A DNA stretch of 64,000 nucleotides from Nematopogon swammerdamellus (Eukaryota; Arthropoda; Insecta; Lepidoptera; Adelidae), in assembly GCA_946902875.1 (NCBI GenBank), contig OX336342.1, positions 9,665,523 to 9,729,522 of the forward strand, written 5' to 3'. Below the pieces are notes generated by a model. That model did not search any database and was not told where the DNA came from. It worked only from the letters and a program-made list of their open reading frames with translations. A program made the translations under genes and the position numbers. Shown one piece after another: positions 44,783-56,476 of the stretch; the first letter of the stretch is position 1, and every line of letters begins with the position of its first letter.

Positions 44783-44907
44783 ATGTCGAGCTTTAGAAAG
44801 AGACCATGCTGTTGTAGAGTGCCGTCCCTGCCGCACGAACTCGCACGTCTCTGTGCGACAGAGACGACGCTCTACAACCGGATTGTCTCTTTGTAAAGCT
44901 CGACACG
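44783..44907. repeat. Imperfect 55-bp inverted repeat (hairpin)
   Basis: The left arm begins ATGTCGAGCTTTAGAAAGAG and the right arm is its complement ending CTTTGTAAAGCTCGACAC. Near the centre, CGTCTCTG and CAGAGACG pair perfectly around TGCGA. As RNA it would form a hairpin of about 125 nt. Confidence 0.85.
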
Positions 44908-44929
44908 CTTTATTTTCTGCAGCCGGTAT

Positions 44930-45005
44930 GGCATTGGCAACCCCCGTATATGACCGAATGCCCATGGGCGTCGTTATGGGTGGTTCAGCACCACATGTCG
45001 AGATT
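44930..45005 (+). repeat. Dispersed repeat (ACCGAATGCCCATGGGCGTC)
   Basis: Matches the reverse complement of 47600-47705 over about 75 bp. Pieces also occur at 38655-38690 and 59475-59515. It is followed at 45030 by a CATACATACATAGCGTCACG LINE-tail-like end on the minus strand. Confidence 0.65.
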
Positions 45006-45524
45006 TCAATAAAAAAAAAATCTGGAGTAGGTACATACATACATAGCGTCACGCCTGTTTCCCGGTGGGGTAGGTCAGTTTTCATAAAAAAATAAGGTTT
45101 TGAAAGTGCAAAAAAAATTAAATTATGACGAACCTACTGAATATGCATATGTCCTAATGAAATATTGTGTTTTTTATGGCAAAATAAATATTTTAATCTG
45201 AATCTGAAAAATTTGCGATTGAAAAATTTTATAAGTTTCGTAATACATATTCCAAATTGGTCATTAAATACCTATCTATGCACTGGGAAGACGTGTCTCA
45301 GCGCACCGGGGCCGCATAATGTGCATACTTTATGCATACTGCAAATCCGAAGAATGTTGAGTTTATTTTTTCCCCGGCCGCAACAGAGCGCAGCCTTTGT
45401 TTCGCGGCGATGCGGCGGAGCTTTCGTAGAACTTTTTACAGCGGCCACTTCGAGTCGGGATTCGTACGAACATTTTCGAGAACGGTGTGGACTCAATATC
45501 TCGTGTAATGATCTAAAATATTGG

Positions 45525-45544
45525 TAGGTTAGGTTAGGTTAGGT
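45525..45544. repeat. Short interstitial TTAGG telomere-like tract
   Basis: Four tandem GGTTA/TTAGG units. TTAGG is the telomere repeat of most insects, including Lepidoptera. The run is too short to be a telomere remnant of note. Confidence 0.8.
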
Positions 45545-45815
45545 ACACTGCCAATATCATTGGCAATTATGAGTAAAAATAGGTAGGTAACTAAAATTAT
45601 TGGTAAAGAGCGTTTCATCTAAAAGTTCCCTTCGCCGTTATGTTGGTATCATACCTTCGTCTCACGAAAGAAGTCCCGCGGCAATCAGTGGAAGTGAGAC
45701 GGACTTTACACTTCCACTTATTGCCGCGGGACTTCTTACGTGAGACGGAATCTAGGAACACTGCCAATATCATTGGCAATTTATGAGTAAAAATACTCGT
45801 AGGTAACTAAAGTTA
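45545..45815. repeat. 38-bp-arm hairpin bracketed by 55-bp direct repeats
   Basis: Arms 45656-45694 and 45711-45750 pair with about three differences (core GAAGTCCCGCGGCAAT) around a 16-base loop. Direct repeats at 45545-45597 and 45758-45813 both read ACTGCCAATATCATTGGCAA, then TATGAGTAAAAATA and GGTAACTAAA. CTTCGCCGTTATGTTGG at 45630 recurs inverted at 27063-27085. Confidence 0.85.
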
Positions 45816-46382
45816 AGGTTAACTTTATTAATGCAACTCTACAATTTATAATACCTTGCAAGTATAATCCTAACTAATTACGCGCAAAATCTGTAACGAC
45901 TGACGGAAGCGCCCCGTCGTCGATTCAATGTTGCTTACAACTTGAAAACTACTCAATAAATCGTCGTTGCACAATAAATTTATCGTATGTGACGATTTTA
46001 ACGAAAATTAGTTTTGTATTAACTTTTTCGCTGACGTTTTCTCGCATATCTAGAGATTGAAGTCGCCTGAACAACTAGTAGGTAATGTTATAAATTTACC
46101 TTATTGACTTCATTATAATTCAAGTGTAACGATGGCGTAATGCTTCCATGGACGTAATTAATGAAAGAAAAACAGATTTGGTATTAAATACCTTGTAGGA
46201 AATTTTCCTGAATTTTGCGTGAATAGATTTTTAATTAGCATTTAGTATTGTGAAAATTAAGAAGTACACTACATAAGATTCAATAATATGGAATCGTGCA
46301 AGGTGACAGTACGCAGTAGAATGCGTCATAATTACGAATAGAAGATGGAACTGTTCGAAAATTTAGAGAGATTACGTCATCG

Positions 46383-46470
46383 ACCCGACGACGGAATTCG
46401 TGACGCACTAGCGGCTCAAGCCAGAGTTTCAGGTTCGAATCCTGGTCGGGACGTATTTTTTTTTCTTTTA
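46383..46470 (+). repeat. tRNA-like unit with T-rich tail
   Basis: Six of seven acceptor-like pairs form (ACCCGAC with GTCGGGA), with an anticodon-like loop GGCTCAA and a T-like arm CAGGTTCGAATCCTG, followed by CGTATTTTTTTTTC. It resembles the units at 35343-35721 but has a poor D arm and no T at position 33. Confidence 0.6.
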
Positions 46471-46578
46471 ATTTTCGGCTTTGCATCCATCTATTATAGT
46501 GAAGAAATATAAAGCGAGTACATGCGTTAAAAAAAAAAAGAATTGTACAATGTTCCTAACTCAGCCCTAGAGAATTTA

Positions 46579-46890
46579 CAGGGTGTTTGATGACTATAGG
46601 TTATAAAGCAAACCAGGTACTCCTGAGCCTATTTGGAGCAAAAAAGTTAGATGACATTTTGTTCTACGGTGAACTTTTTTTTCCATACAAAACTGAATAA
46701 TTTTATTTACATAGTTTAGTATGGAAAAAAAAGTTCACCGTAGAAACAAAACTAAATAATTTTATTTAGTTTAGTATGAAAAAAAAACATAAGTCCACCG
46801 TAGAACAAAATGTCATCTAACTTTTTTGCTCCAAATAGGTCAGGAGTACCTGGTTTGCTTTATGACCTATCTATAGTCATCAAACACCCG
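46579..46890. mobile_element. 312-bp palindromic MITE
   Basis: CAGGGTGTTTGATGACTATA begins at 46579 and its inverse ends at 46890, with TA flanking both sides. Arms of about 120 bp pair. The centre holds further repeats of TTTTTTTCCATACAAAACT-type text in both orientations. Confidence 0.9.
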
Positions 46891-46892
46891 TA

Positions 46893-48887
46893 CATATGTA
46901 TCCAAGTAGCGACACCTTGAAATATGATGAGGATGTCGTCAGCATCACGCCGCGAGTCTGGATTATCAATTTATCAATCATGTCTGACTATCGTGCGAAG
47001 TTCGTGGAGATGTCATTACTCAGGGACGCGCATAGCGTGCGCTTTACACAAATTTCACTTGTTCAAACGTGATACGCGCGTGTATGACAAATTGAAGAGA
47101 TTCCACTTCGTTTGTATTCCACGACTCTGTGAAGCTGAGGAGCATCATGGACTCCTATAAGATGTGGCTGGGTGCAGGGCTAATAATAATATGTAACTCC
47201 CTAGCCTTACTTACTACAGCTTGGATTTTTTTGTAGCAATCTTTTACAGATTTCCTTTATATATCTTACATGATTTAAAAAAAGTTAAATTGTCAGATTT
47301 TTAATATTTGTAATGTACGAGTACCACCTAATTATGAAATTTGTATTCTGGAAATTCATTGATTAATTGTGACAAAGATACAAAGTGAATCAGCAATAAC
47401 TAGCCAATATTCTAAGGGAGGATTCTGAAGGCGAAATTAACATCTTTGTAATTTTTAACGATTTTTTTTCGAGATTTTGAAAACATTACAGAGGCAAGCT
47501 GTTCATTTGAGCTCAGAAGCACACCTTAAAGGTAGTAATTGCTGAATCATCCTATATGACATGTATACCTGAAATTTGGTCATTGTGTTGCACGAAATTG
47601 TTTTATTGCAGGCGCGACATGTGGCGCCGAGCCACCCATAAGGTGTCTAACGACGCCCACGGACATTCGGTCGTATGCGGGGGTTGCGAATGCCGTGCCG
47701 GCCTGACAGGTCGCGTTCTATTGAAGGAACCGAGACTGTACTTGGAGGAAATATATGGGTAGGGAGAATCTTCCAGAGTTTGCCGGTTCTGTAGAGGATT
47801 TAATTTTTAATTACTTTTCACCTACTCAGGGAGTTTCAGTGCTTGTGAATACTTCACCGGGTTGGATAAAGTTAAAGATCTGGGTCCAAAATGCATCTTC
47901 ACTGATAGTGAAATAACGGTTGCACCTTCCCGAGATAAAGAAGGGTTCTCACCTACATTTATGTGTTATCTAGAACCAAATCGCTGGGACTTAGTCAGCA
48001 TGTGGGAAAGAAGGCCACCTCTGAAAAGAGGTGCCATTCTCTTATCCCTGACCGTGTGAATAGCTGTACTGCTTATATGAGTCAGCTGAGCAAAATAAAA
48101 ATGAATGAAAACTGTTGAAGGCGGAGAATTCATAGAAGGCTTTGGTTAAGCCAAAGATAAGGTATTTGAAATAATAATTGTCAGAGATAACATCATTTGC
48201 TTCTCTGGTAGGTATGTGAGTGGTTCTTCGTATGTAGTTGAATTTTTATCATTGAGTGTAGGATTTAAATATATCTACGTAAGTACTAGAATTTTATTCA
48301 GTCAGTCAATATGTAAGCGTCCATTGCTGGACATAACATCTTAGATTTTTCTTCAAATAATATAATTTATTGCACGTTTTAAAACATTAAATACATTTGA
48401 GTTAGCTCGAAATAATCCATATAGGTTTTGTGATATGAGTAATTTAGAGAGCTTTAGGGTCCGAAAGTACATACATAAGTGAATTTGTATCCGAAAGATA
48501 ACAACTTCGCTTCTATTGGTATTTGGGGGTTACACAGTGGTACAATGTAACATGTAGGTAGCTAATGCAAGAATTTGCCGTACACATTGCTGCAAGGTGT
48601 GTACACACACGTATTAACAAATTGACATAGTCAATTCTTTCATTGCATGTTACATTGCACGAGGGTATGTACGCGGTAGATTTGTAACTCGACTTGGCGG
48701 GGGCACTACCGTGCCCCCTAGATTTGTTTGTGTATCTGGGGGCACGCCAGTAAATCTTTTAAATTCTCAACAATTTAAAACGAAAATATATAAACGATCA
48801 CATATATGTAATACCGTACAGTAATATCAAATTTTGTTCAGTTTCAGGTACATTTCTCAAATAAAATTTTGTATTATATATTATAGA
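46893..48887. other. Intergenic, one dispersed repeat
   Basis: The only recognisable item is the minus-strand copy at 47600-47705 of the repeat at 44930-45005 (shares ACCCCCGCATACGACCGAAT and GTGGGCGTCGTTAG). The remainder is AT-rich, with no coding signal I trust. Confidence 0.45.
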
Positions 48888-48962
48888 ACCTGACATGGTT
48901 GGCTACATCACTTACTACATCTCACCTTAGTGAACTAGGTGCCATGTCAATGCTTCCATTTG
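48888..48962 (-). repeat. SINE body fragment
   Basis: Contains TGACATGGTTGGCTACATCA and GTGAACTAGGTGCCATGTCA, the 3' end of the shared SINE body with an internal deletion. Confidence 0.8.
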
Positions 48963-51900
48963 GTCCAACGTAATTAACAATGGCACACGATTTAATTTAC
49001 CTCACCTCCCGTGTGACTGCTGACATGTATCGATCAATATACAACATTTTGGCACAAGGCGCCGCCGGCCGGCTCTAATACCGGACCGGAAGGAGTGTGG
49101 GAAAATGTCGCGGGGATTCTATCATTGTCCTTCCGTCACCAGCACGTGTGTTGGAGCAAGGCTGCAGGATTATGGCGTAATGCCATTGTGGTATCTGATC
49201 CTGCGTTCAACCTGTCACCGCTTGCCACTGCAATAACATGTTCTAACAGGTGCTTTATATTAATGACGGACACTAGTGCGGACAGGTTTTTGTAACTTTC
49301 GGGGGATCGCTCTTGGCAGGCTCTTTGTCCGTATATGGCGCGATGGGTGCCAATATAAAAAAAAAATTTTTTTTGTTATAAAAATAGGTAAGTCTGCAAA
49401 TTCAGATAACGTACCCAACCGGCTGAAATTTTTTTGTAATAATTTTAGTTATTTGGTTCTTATCTTAAACTCTCATCTCAATAAGTTTATAGTAAATTGC
49501 CGTATTACGACTTACTTAAGTAAGTTTTCGTAACGAAATCAAGTGAGCTCATGTATGAAACATAAAAAAATCATATAAATCAAGTAGATAATATCTCATA
49601 ACATGGTATAGCACAATATATGATCATCAATCATAATTAATCATCATCATCATCAATAAGTACCTACTTAAAAAAAAAATTATAAAAATAAAATTGGCGA
49701 GTTTTTAAAATTAATTATTAATCAATCATATTTATAAATTAAAGTCAAGTATTAGAATAGGTTTAAATATTTTTTTTTTGTCTTATGTTTGTGTGTTTTT
49801 ATGTATGTGCACGCATTACGTAAAAATTATTGCCACAATTCGGATAGAGTTTTCAGAAAAATATAGGCTCTAATTCGTGGTAACATTTATGAACTGAAGC
49901 AGTGCGGTCGGAAGTGAAGACAGTCGGATAAAATTCGCCGCTCTGGTTTGTGTTCATGTGATTTACTCGAAATATATTCAATCTATTTACGTAGTATTTC
50001 CAGTAATATGACTTGGAGTCTTGTGGTGTTTTGTAGTTATTAAAATTTTCGTAACATCACGCCATCTCTTATAGGGGCTGAGTAGTATGATCGAGCGAGG
50101 GTGATCGAATTTTGTGAAAATAAATTGCACAAAATTTGTCGTCTCGTCGGTAATTTATATTTTAGTCTAGTCATTTTTTTAATCTTTTTAAATTGAACAT
50201 AATATGTAAGATAATATAAGAAAAAATCAAATAAAAAGTTTACGAGGAAGTCCTTTGTCTAACAGGGGGATAATAAAACTGGCATGGTCTAACAAAAATG
50301 GCACGCGAGCGGAGCCACGGGTTCAGCTGGTAGGTACATAATATTATTAATGGTCAGGCACCTCTTCTTTTCTTAACCTTCTGTTTTTAACCCTGTAACT
50401 ATTTCAGTACATGCACGATTTCAGCAAAGTAGGAATAAAGTGTTACATCTATTTACAACTACGAGTACTAAAATAAATTACAAACAACATAATTCAAAAG
50501 TACTAGGTTGAGTGTACAGGAAACCCCCGCGTCCGACTACAAATGGCACTAGATAACATTTACACTTGCAGCTCCAACCATTGTTACTTATAACAGGTAA
50601 TTATTTACTTTTAAACATTCCGTAACGACCTGCGTAAATACAAGAAAAACTTATGAATGAATGAAAATCCGTAGTCTGTAACGTTCATTGAGCATACTAT
50701 TGCGTTTCTTCTCGAACATAACGGGTTTCGGGTATTATATATAACATAAACTTATCAGTTTCGGTTTACAATGAGCCCTAACGTAGGTACCTGTCTCATA
50801 GATAGTGTGGCGCCATGAAGAAGTGGAAAACCGAGAATGAAGGATGTAATAAAACAAGGCTGGCATATTTCTTTTGTTCATTTCAGTCATAAGGAGGGGC
50901 GGCGGCTTCCACATCTCGGTCGCCGCTCCGCCGCCGCGCCGCCGCCGGCCGGATATACCGAAGTCGGTACAATAGAAGGATGTCATGTTATCTGAAGAGG
51001 CGTCTGGGTGTGAGGATGTCGACAAGACAAAATGTGAAAGTGTAATTAGAAAATTAAGATAAAGTTGAACTTGCTCAGTACACCCGCGCCGCGTTATCTC
51101 AGCTCATTACACTTGGTTCCTGTCCAAGCTAGGTCTCATGCCCGCTTTAGACTGATCGGTCGGACAACAACAATAAGACAAGGTTTTCATAGCTCTATTG
51201 ACCGACAGTCACAGCTTCAGTGCGGTGGCAACCCAGCAAGGTAAAGGGAACGGACCTACAATTTTACAAATCTATAGCTATATACTTACATATATTTTTA
51301 ATATTTTGTTTATCTTTTATATAAATATCATTACTTCATATGAAATACCTATTTAATAAAATTTACAACTAAGCCTCCAATGAATTAAATATTTAAAATC
51401 AATCTAAAAAATCCAACAAGTAAAACTTTATCGATTACTCTTTAATTTCAAAATTTAAAATTATTAGTTTAATCTTTTTTATCTGACTGGCCCAATGATA
51501 CATGTAATGCATATTTCATGTAAATAGGTCAAATCCATAGTTTAACTTCGCCGTCGCTCGACTGCAAGCCGAGGCCTTTCTCTCGAAATGGCTAATTTAT
51601 ATGCAATGCTCATTGTTTTTATCTCATAATATTTCAAGGAGATCGCATTATGCATTAGGTAGTACATACATATTTATTTGGTCGCTCTCGAAGATTTACT
51701 TTTGATTGAGGCGAAAGAAGTCAGCTGAGAGAAGAAACTACATATAGAAACCTAGTGCTAGATATATCACGGAATATTATAATATCTTTTTGCGAGAAAT
51801 ATCACTGTTATATTTTGGAATGAAAACATACAGACAACCAGACAGGGTTCGCTTCTATTAGCACTTATTTGTTTTTCTATTTCTACTTGTGACAAATATA

Positions 51901-52395
51901 TTGTTTTCCATTAAGTACCTACTAGTAATACATATTTACTTACTTCAGTTTAAAATTAAATCAAATACCTAATCGGTAATGAAATTGATCAATTTACAGC
52001 TGACGTATAAAGATGAAGCTATTTTTTGCGATTTCTGAAATATTTAAGGGAAAACTATTTTATTGTTAATAATCTTCTCATTACATTATTTTTCATCCCA
52101 GTGCTTAGTTATTTCTCTAAGTTAAAGTTGTGATTGCTAAAGTGCCGCGTGCGAGTAGAAACTGCCACTTTGATGATTCTGTATAGCGACTAGAATACCG
52201 CCTGAATGGGCGGCTGATTGCAAATTGCAGGCTGGAATTACTTATCTGTTAGGAGCCGATGGCACAGAAGATAGATATTTCAGAATAGATAAGTAATTAA
52301 TTAGGTAGGTAGGTATCTATAGCTAATATTAGCAAAAGCAATTTCTTAAGGATTTAGGTCAAATGTCGTAATATCTTTATCAATTGCACGACACG
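48963..52395. other. Intergenic DNA upstream of hedgehog
   Basis: No gene recognised. ATC microsatellite at 49638-49655. 50290-50335 ends ACGCGAGCGGAGCCACGGGT then TCAGCTGGTA, which resembles the 3' end of a common lepidopteran element (possibly Helitron; uncertain). A GC-rich tract lies at 50890-50960 and a possible very old SINE body at 51195-51270. This interval may hold hedgehog regulatory DNA, but nothing in the sequence proves it. Confidence 0.4.
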
Positions 52396-52524
52396 GACGG
52401 CACGACCGAAGGGAAGCACTGACGTGGCACCAAGTTCACCCGGTGTTATGGGCTGACATCACGGATGTTGTAGGTGATGTAGCCAACCGTGTCAGTTTCC
52501 ATAAAAAAAAAAAAAAAAAAAAAA
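52396..52524 (+). repeat. 5'-truncated SINE with long A tail
   Basis: The body from CGGCACGACCGAAGGGAAGC to GTGTCAGTTTCCATA, then a run of about 22 A. It lies about 440 bases upstream of the hedgehog ATG. Confidence 0.88.
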
Positions 52525-52659
52525 TCAATTATTTAAAAATTATTAGGTAAATATTATATATTTAATTATTTTTAAACAAAAATGAGATCCACTGTAAACA
52601 ATCGACTTTGGACTTTATTATTAGACACCTAAGTATCTAAGAAATTATAATGAATTTCC

Positions 52660-52967
52660 TCGATAACTGTAAAAGGTGGTATGTGGCGTGAAGATGAGAT
52701 GCCGCAAGGGATGCAGGGCAGGATGCGGTCGGATGTGGCGAGGAGCGCGCGGTGGTGGTGGTGCGGTGGGCGCGCGCGGCGGCGGTGCCGGCTCGCACGG
52801 ATCACGGAGGCAGTCAGTTGAAGTGGAGAGAGCGCGCGGCGAGGTCGGGCGAGCGAGGCGAGCGAGGCGGACTGGCGGCGTGCGGAGTGTGCGAGCTAGG
52901 CTAGGAGTAGTGGGGCGGTGCGGTAGGCGGTAGGCGGTAGGACGGGGAGTGCAGTGATGCGGGGAGC
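52660..52967 (+). promoter_or_regulatory. GC-rich hedgehog leader / promoter-proximal region
   Basis: The base composition shifts abruptly to G-rich and CpG-rich here, with GGTGGTGGTG and repeated GGTAGGCGGTAGGCGG just before the coding start. It most likely holds the promoter and 5'UTR. A plus-strand frame at 52676-52933 is open but encodes only Arg/Gly-rich low-complexity text. No TATA box was identified. Confidence 0.5.
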
Positions 52968-52971
52968 ATGA
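52957..52971 (+). promoter_or_regulatory. Four-codon uORF overlapping the hedgehog ATG
   Basis: ATG CGG GGA GCA TGA starts at 52957. Its stop overlaps the main start codon as ATGA (main ATG 52968-52970, stop 52969-52971). Ribosomes translating it would terminate on the main start, which could allow reinitiation or repress translation. Confidence 0.6.
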
Positions 52972-53246
52972 GGGTGGTGCTGCTGCTGGCGGTGGTGGCG
53001 GCCGGGGCGGCCGCGTGCGGCCCCGGGCGCGGCGCCGGCCGCCGGCGCGGGCCCCGCAAGCTCACGCCGCTCGTCTACGGCCAGCACGTGCCCAACGTGA
53101 GCGAGAACTCGCTGGCGGGCAGCGGCGCCGCCGAGGGACACATCACCAGGACAGATGACAAGTTCAAAGACTTAGTGCCCAACTACAACCCCGACATTAT
53201 ATTCAAGGACGAGGAGGGCACCGGCGCCGACAGGCTCATGACACAG
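52968..53246 (+). CDS. hh: Hedgehog, first coding exon (93 residues)
   Basis: The exon runs from ATG 52968 to the donor ACACAG|GTGAGC after 93 codons, the same place (after ...[10 protein letters not shown]) as intron 1 of known hedgehog genes. Residues 1-16 are a hydrophobic signal peptide. Cys17 begins [20 protein letters not shown], the mature N-terminus that is palmitoylated in Hedgehog proteins. [14 protein letters not shown] and the strongly conserved [19 protein letters not shown] follow. The protein is a secreted morphogen that signals through Patched and Smoothened. The rest of the signalling domain and the autoprocessing (Hint) domain are not in the window. The exon is far more GC-rich than its surroundings. 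Start choice: the only in-frame ATG near, and it gives a proper signal peptide; a short uORF overlaps it. Confidence 0.96.
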
Positions 53247-55289
53247 GTGAGCTCTTACTCCTCGAGAACAGCGACAGTAGCTGCGGCTAAGACTGCTGGC
53301 CTCACATTTCACGAGGGCCGACAACAGATTTGTATATACCAGCAAATAATCCGCGTCATCGTTTCAAATATCTACCAGTAGAAGAATAAGCGATACCATA
53401 TCATTTATGATATTTGATTACCATATCGATATCAGTTAACAGTATCGGATAGCATTCTAGAATCATGTTAGGACTAAAAAAAATAAAGCAACATAAATTT
53501 TAATTGGTTATTCACGAAATAAGCGGTGGGTGTCTAAGTTTTCACGAGTTTTCACGGCGAGTGTGTCGGGGCGGGCACGGCGGAGGGGCGGCGACGGAGC
53601 GGGCGGGCGCATATGCGCCGCCCGTCGGCGTGCGCGCGTCCTCTTCACTTGCAGCAGTTTATTGCAATACCTGGCTGCGGTATCTGAACATTTTCTCTTT
53701 TAATTAAAATAATCGAAGTGCCGTTTAATTATAAATTAATAGTATAAATAAAGCGTTGCAAAATGTTTCTCTCACTCACCGCAGTAAAATGTAATATTAT
53801 AGTTTATGTATATTTACTATACAAGTAGATATTGAAAGGTGTAATTTAATGTAGATGGTTATATATAATATACCACTTGACGATAGTAATAATTAATCAG
53901 GTAATATTTAATCAGTAAGGAGAGTAGCGTATTTTAAATATATATGTACTTATCTTGAATGAATTGTTTGATACAGAACTTGAAAATGATGAAAAAACAA
54001 CATAATTAAAATATCAATTGTCAACTAATACGCTACTTCGTACCTTACCTATTAGTGCCACCACCACCGGCCGGGTTGTTTGTTCTTATGAAAGTTTTAT
54101 TTGAAGCACTCCAGCAACAGCCGCAGACAGTGCAGCGCCGGAAGAAGTGTCACAGCCGGAACAATAGATTTTATTAACAACCGCCTGTTTTCCAAACATC
54201 ACCTCGCTCTTGCTCAAGTACAATTGATGGCATATACATTACGGGCTGCAGGAACAATGCACCCAAATTGCGGCCGTTCCGGTAGCTCTGAAGACAACGA
54301 ATCACACTTCGTTGCTGCAATTACAACCTCTTTGTCACGCGATCCTACCTCTGTGAAACTAATTGATGAATGATGAATTTCTTTCAATATTGATGCTTCG
54401 CGCGATCCCGATAGATAGACGCTTCTGCGAGATATATGGCCGTTGTAAAACTTGAAACTGTTGTATTTTGTTTTGGTGTACATTGTGGGTCAGTTTTTTT
54501 CTTCGCTTTGAAATTTGTTGCAATGCACTTTTAGTGAATTTGTTCTTTTTGTGTACGAAGTTTATTGCGTAGAACTTATAAGGAGAATTGACTTATGTTG
54601 TATAATGCATACGGCCCCAAAACTACCTCAATAGGTACCATAATGATTTTTCCAAGGACCAGTTTGGTGTTGTCAAACAGTTTTTTTTATGTGATGATGA
54701 TCGTTTTAATGCCAGTTTAAAAACGTAAAAGTTATTATTGGATCTCGTAATCCAATAAATAGACGTCAAAATTAGCACAACACTACGAGCATTTCGTAAA
54801 GATAAAATTTTCTTTTCACCAATATGTTAAGGATCACCAGGATTTTGGCGGGTCCAAGACCACGTCAGGTGAAACTAGATGAGGGTTCCGTGTAACGAAG
54901 TTCTCGCCACTTAGGCTAACGAGTCGGAGAGATGGAGGCGAAACCGGTTGAGCTTAGGTAGCTAGAGGTCAATCATCTACCGGCACCTTATTTTATTGTG
55001 ACAGACGCAAGTGGATATAATGCGCGTTAAACATATTCCGCTTTTAATGATATTCGTGAACTGATTGATTGGAGTCAGTCTGAGGTGATTCATTTGATAT
55101 TTTACCTGTGAATCTGTTACAAATTCCACCGCTGTTTCTAGTACCCGAGCGGATAAAATGAATCACAATTGTTCGAAAATACATACACAACGAACGTCAC
55201 ACACAATGGTGTAGACAGAGACAACGGATGTCCACTTGCGACGCTCGTCACATACCACTGGCACCTCTCCCACACTCATATGTTTCATA
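53247..55289. other. Hedgehog intron 1, proximal part
   Basis: Starts with the donor at 53247. A GC-rich, CpG-rich stretch at 53530-53645 (GGGGCGGGCACGGCGGAGGG, GCGGGCGGGCGC) may be a downstream promoter or regulatory element. The rest is AT-rich. No splice-bounded exon with the expected second-exon motif (for example a SVMNQWPG-like string) was seen here or further right. Confidence 0.5.
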
Positions 55290-55480
55290 CATGGTCACTG
55301 TGCTTGAGCGTCCCTAGAGCACAAGTCCGATCTGGTCTAGGTACGTTCTCGACCCTTCCATATACTTCGCTCCATAAAATTCTTTCGTTAGCGTATCATT
55401 AATTATTTCAACGTGATCTAACCTAAGCATTCCTTTCACAATCTTTAAAAAAATACACGCAAAATCAGTCTTACTTTTTA
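55290..55480 (-). pseudogene. LINE RT C-terminal remnant
   Basis: The minus strand reads LRLDHVEIINDTLTKEFYGA and GSRTYLDQIGLVL, a degraded relative of the tail at 8841-9262. It ends at a stop in the RT C-terminal region. Confidence 0.65.
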
Positions 55481-55963
55481 AGCGTGTTTGTAAAGCTAAT
55501 ATTTTCTCATGACGTCGTCTTTCGAACATGCCATGCATATATAAAGAAATGGGTTCAGTCCACTGGAGGAAACTGTTTGTATTGCTGAAGTCTTGATTGG
55601 TTCGTGTGTTCGTGGGTCGGGTTTCCGAGCTTGTAACTAGTGCAATGTGATGATGACCCACATGTTACGAGACTCTCGTCCACGATGTTGTCGAATGTAA
55701 AATCTTTGAAACGAAATGTTATGAGAAATTTTAAAAATAATTATTTCCAATTAAAATAATTAATTACCTATATTACATGTAAGTACTAAATATTACAGTA
55801 AGTATGTAAAACATTTTTTTACGAATTGATTAGGTACCTTGAAATGAAAATAATATACTTATTTAATAAGTCCGCCTTTTGTAAAATCTTTGTATTGGAA
55901 AGCAATAAAGTATATTCTATTCTAATATACTGAATTGTACAAAAAAAAACCAAAATTAAAAGG

Positions 55964-56250
55964 TTTTTTTTTTATGGAAACTGACACGGTTGGCTACATC
56001 ACCTACAACATCCGTGATGTCAGCCCATAACACCGGATGAACTTGGTGCCACGTCAGTGCCTCCCTTCGGTCGTGCCGGCTACACTGAACTGGACAGAAA
56101 ACACAAACTATTTACATAGCCGTTTCGACCGACCTTTCATTCAGTGCGGTGGTACCAACCCGGGCGGGTTAAACCCTACCACCTAGTAATATAAGAAGGG
56201 AGTCATATCCCTTAGTCGCCTTTTACGACATACACGGGGAGATATGCAGG
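55964..56250 (-). repeat. Head-A + shared-body SINE, 5'-truncated
   Basis: T run at 55964, then the shared body (minus) up to CACCTGCATATCTCCCCGTG at about 56250, where the head-A module is cut. Same architecture as 42862-43196, including the AAGGGATATGACTCCC joint. Confidence 0.82.
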
Positions 56251-56476
56251 TGGAAATAATCCTGGCAATATTATTGTGGGTGGGTAGTGCGAAATGCTTC
56301 TCTTATCTAATATTAAAATATAATTAAAACTAGTAGATTATAATGTCCTTTTCAAGTAGAATTAATTGAACTAATTTGCAGGCGTATTTAGAAAGAAATT
56401 TATTTCCTTTATCCAAAATTAATATAGGGTTCACTACTTGGTGAGTAGTAAATCATACTAATATATTATATATATA

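Noticed and set aside
45525..45544. Remnant of a telomere fusion
   Set aside because: Only about four TTAGG units; short tracts of this kind arise by chance or within repeats.
52676..52933. Arg/Gly-rich open frame before hedgehog
   Set aside because: Low-complexity translation of a GC-rich leader, not in frame with a domain and with no signal of conservation that can be seen.
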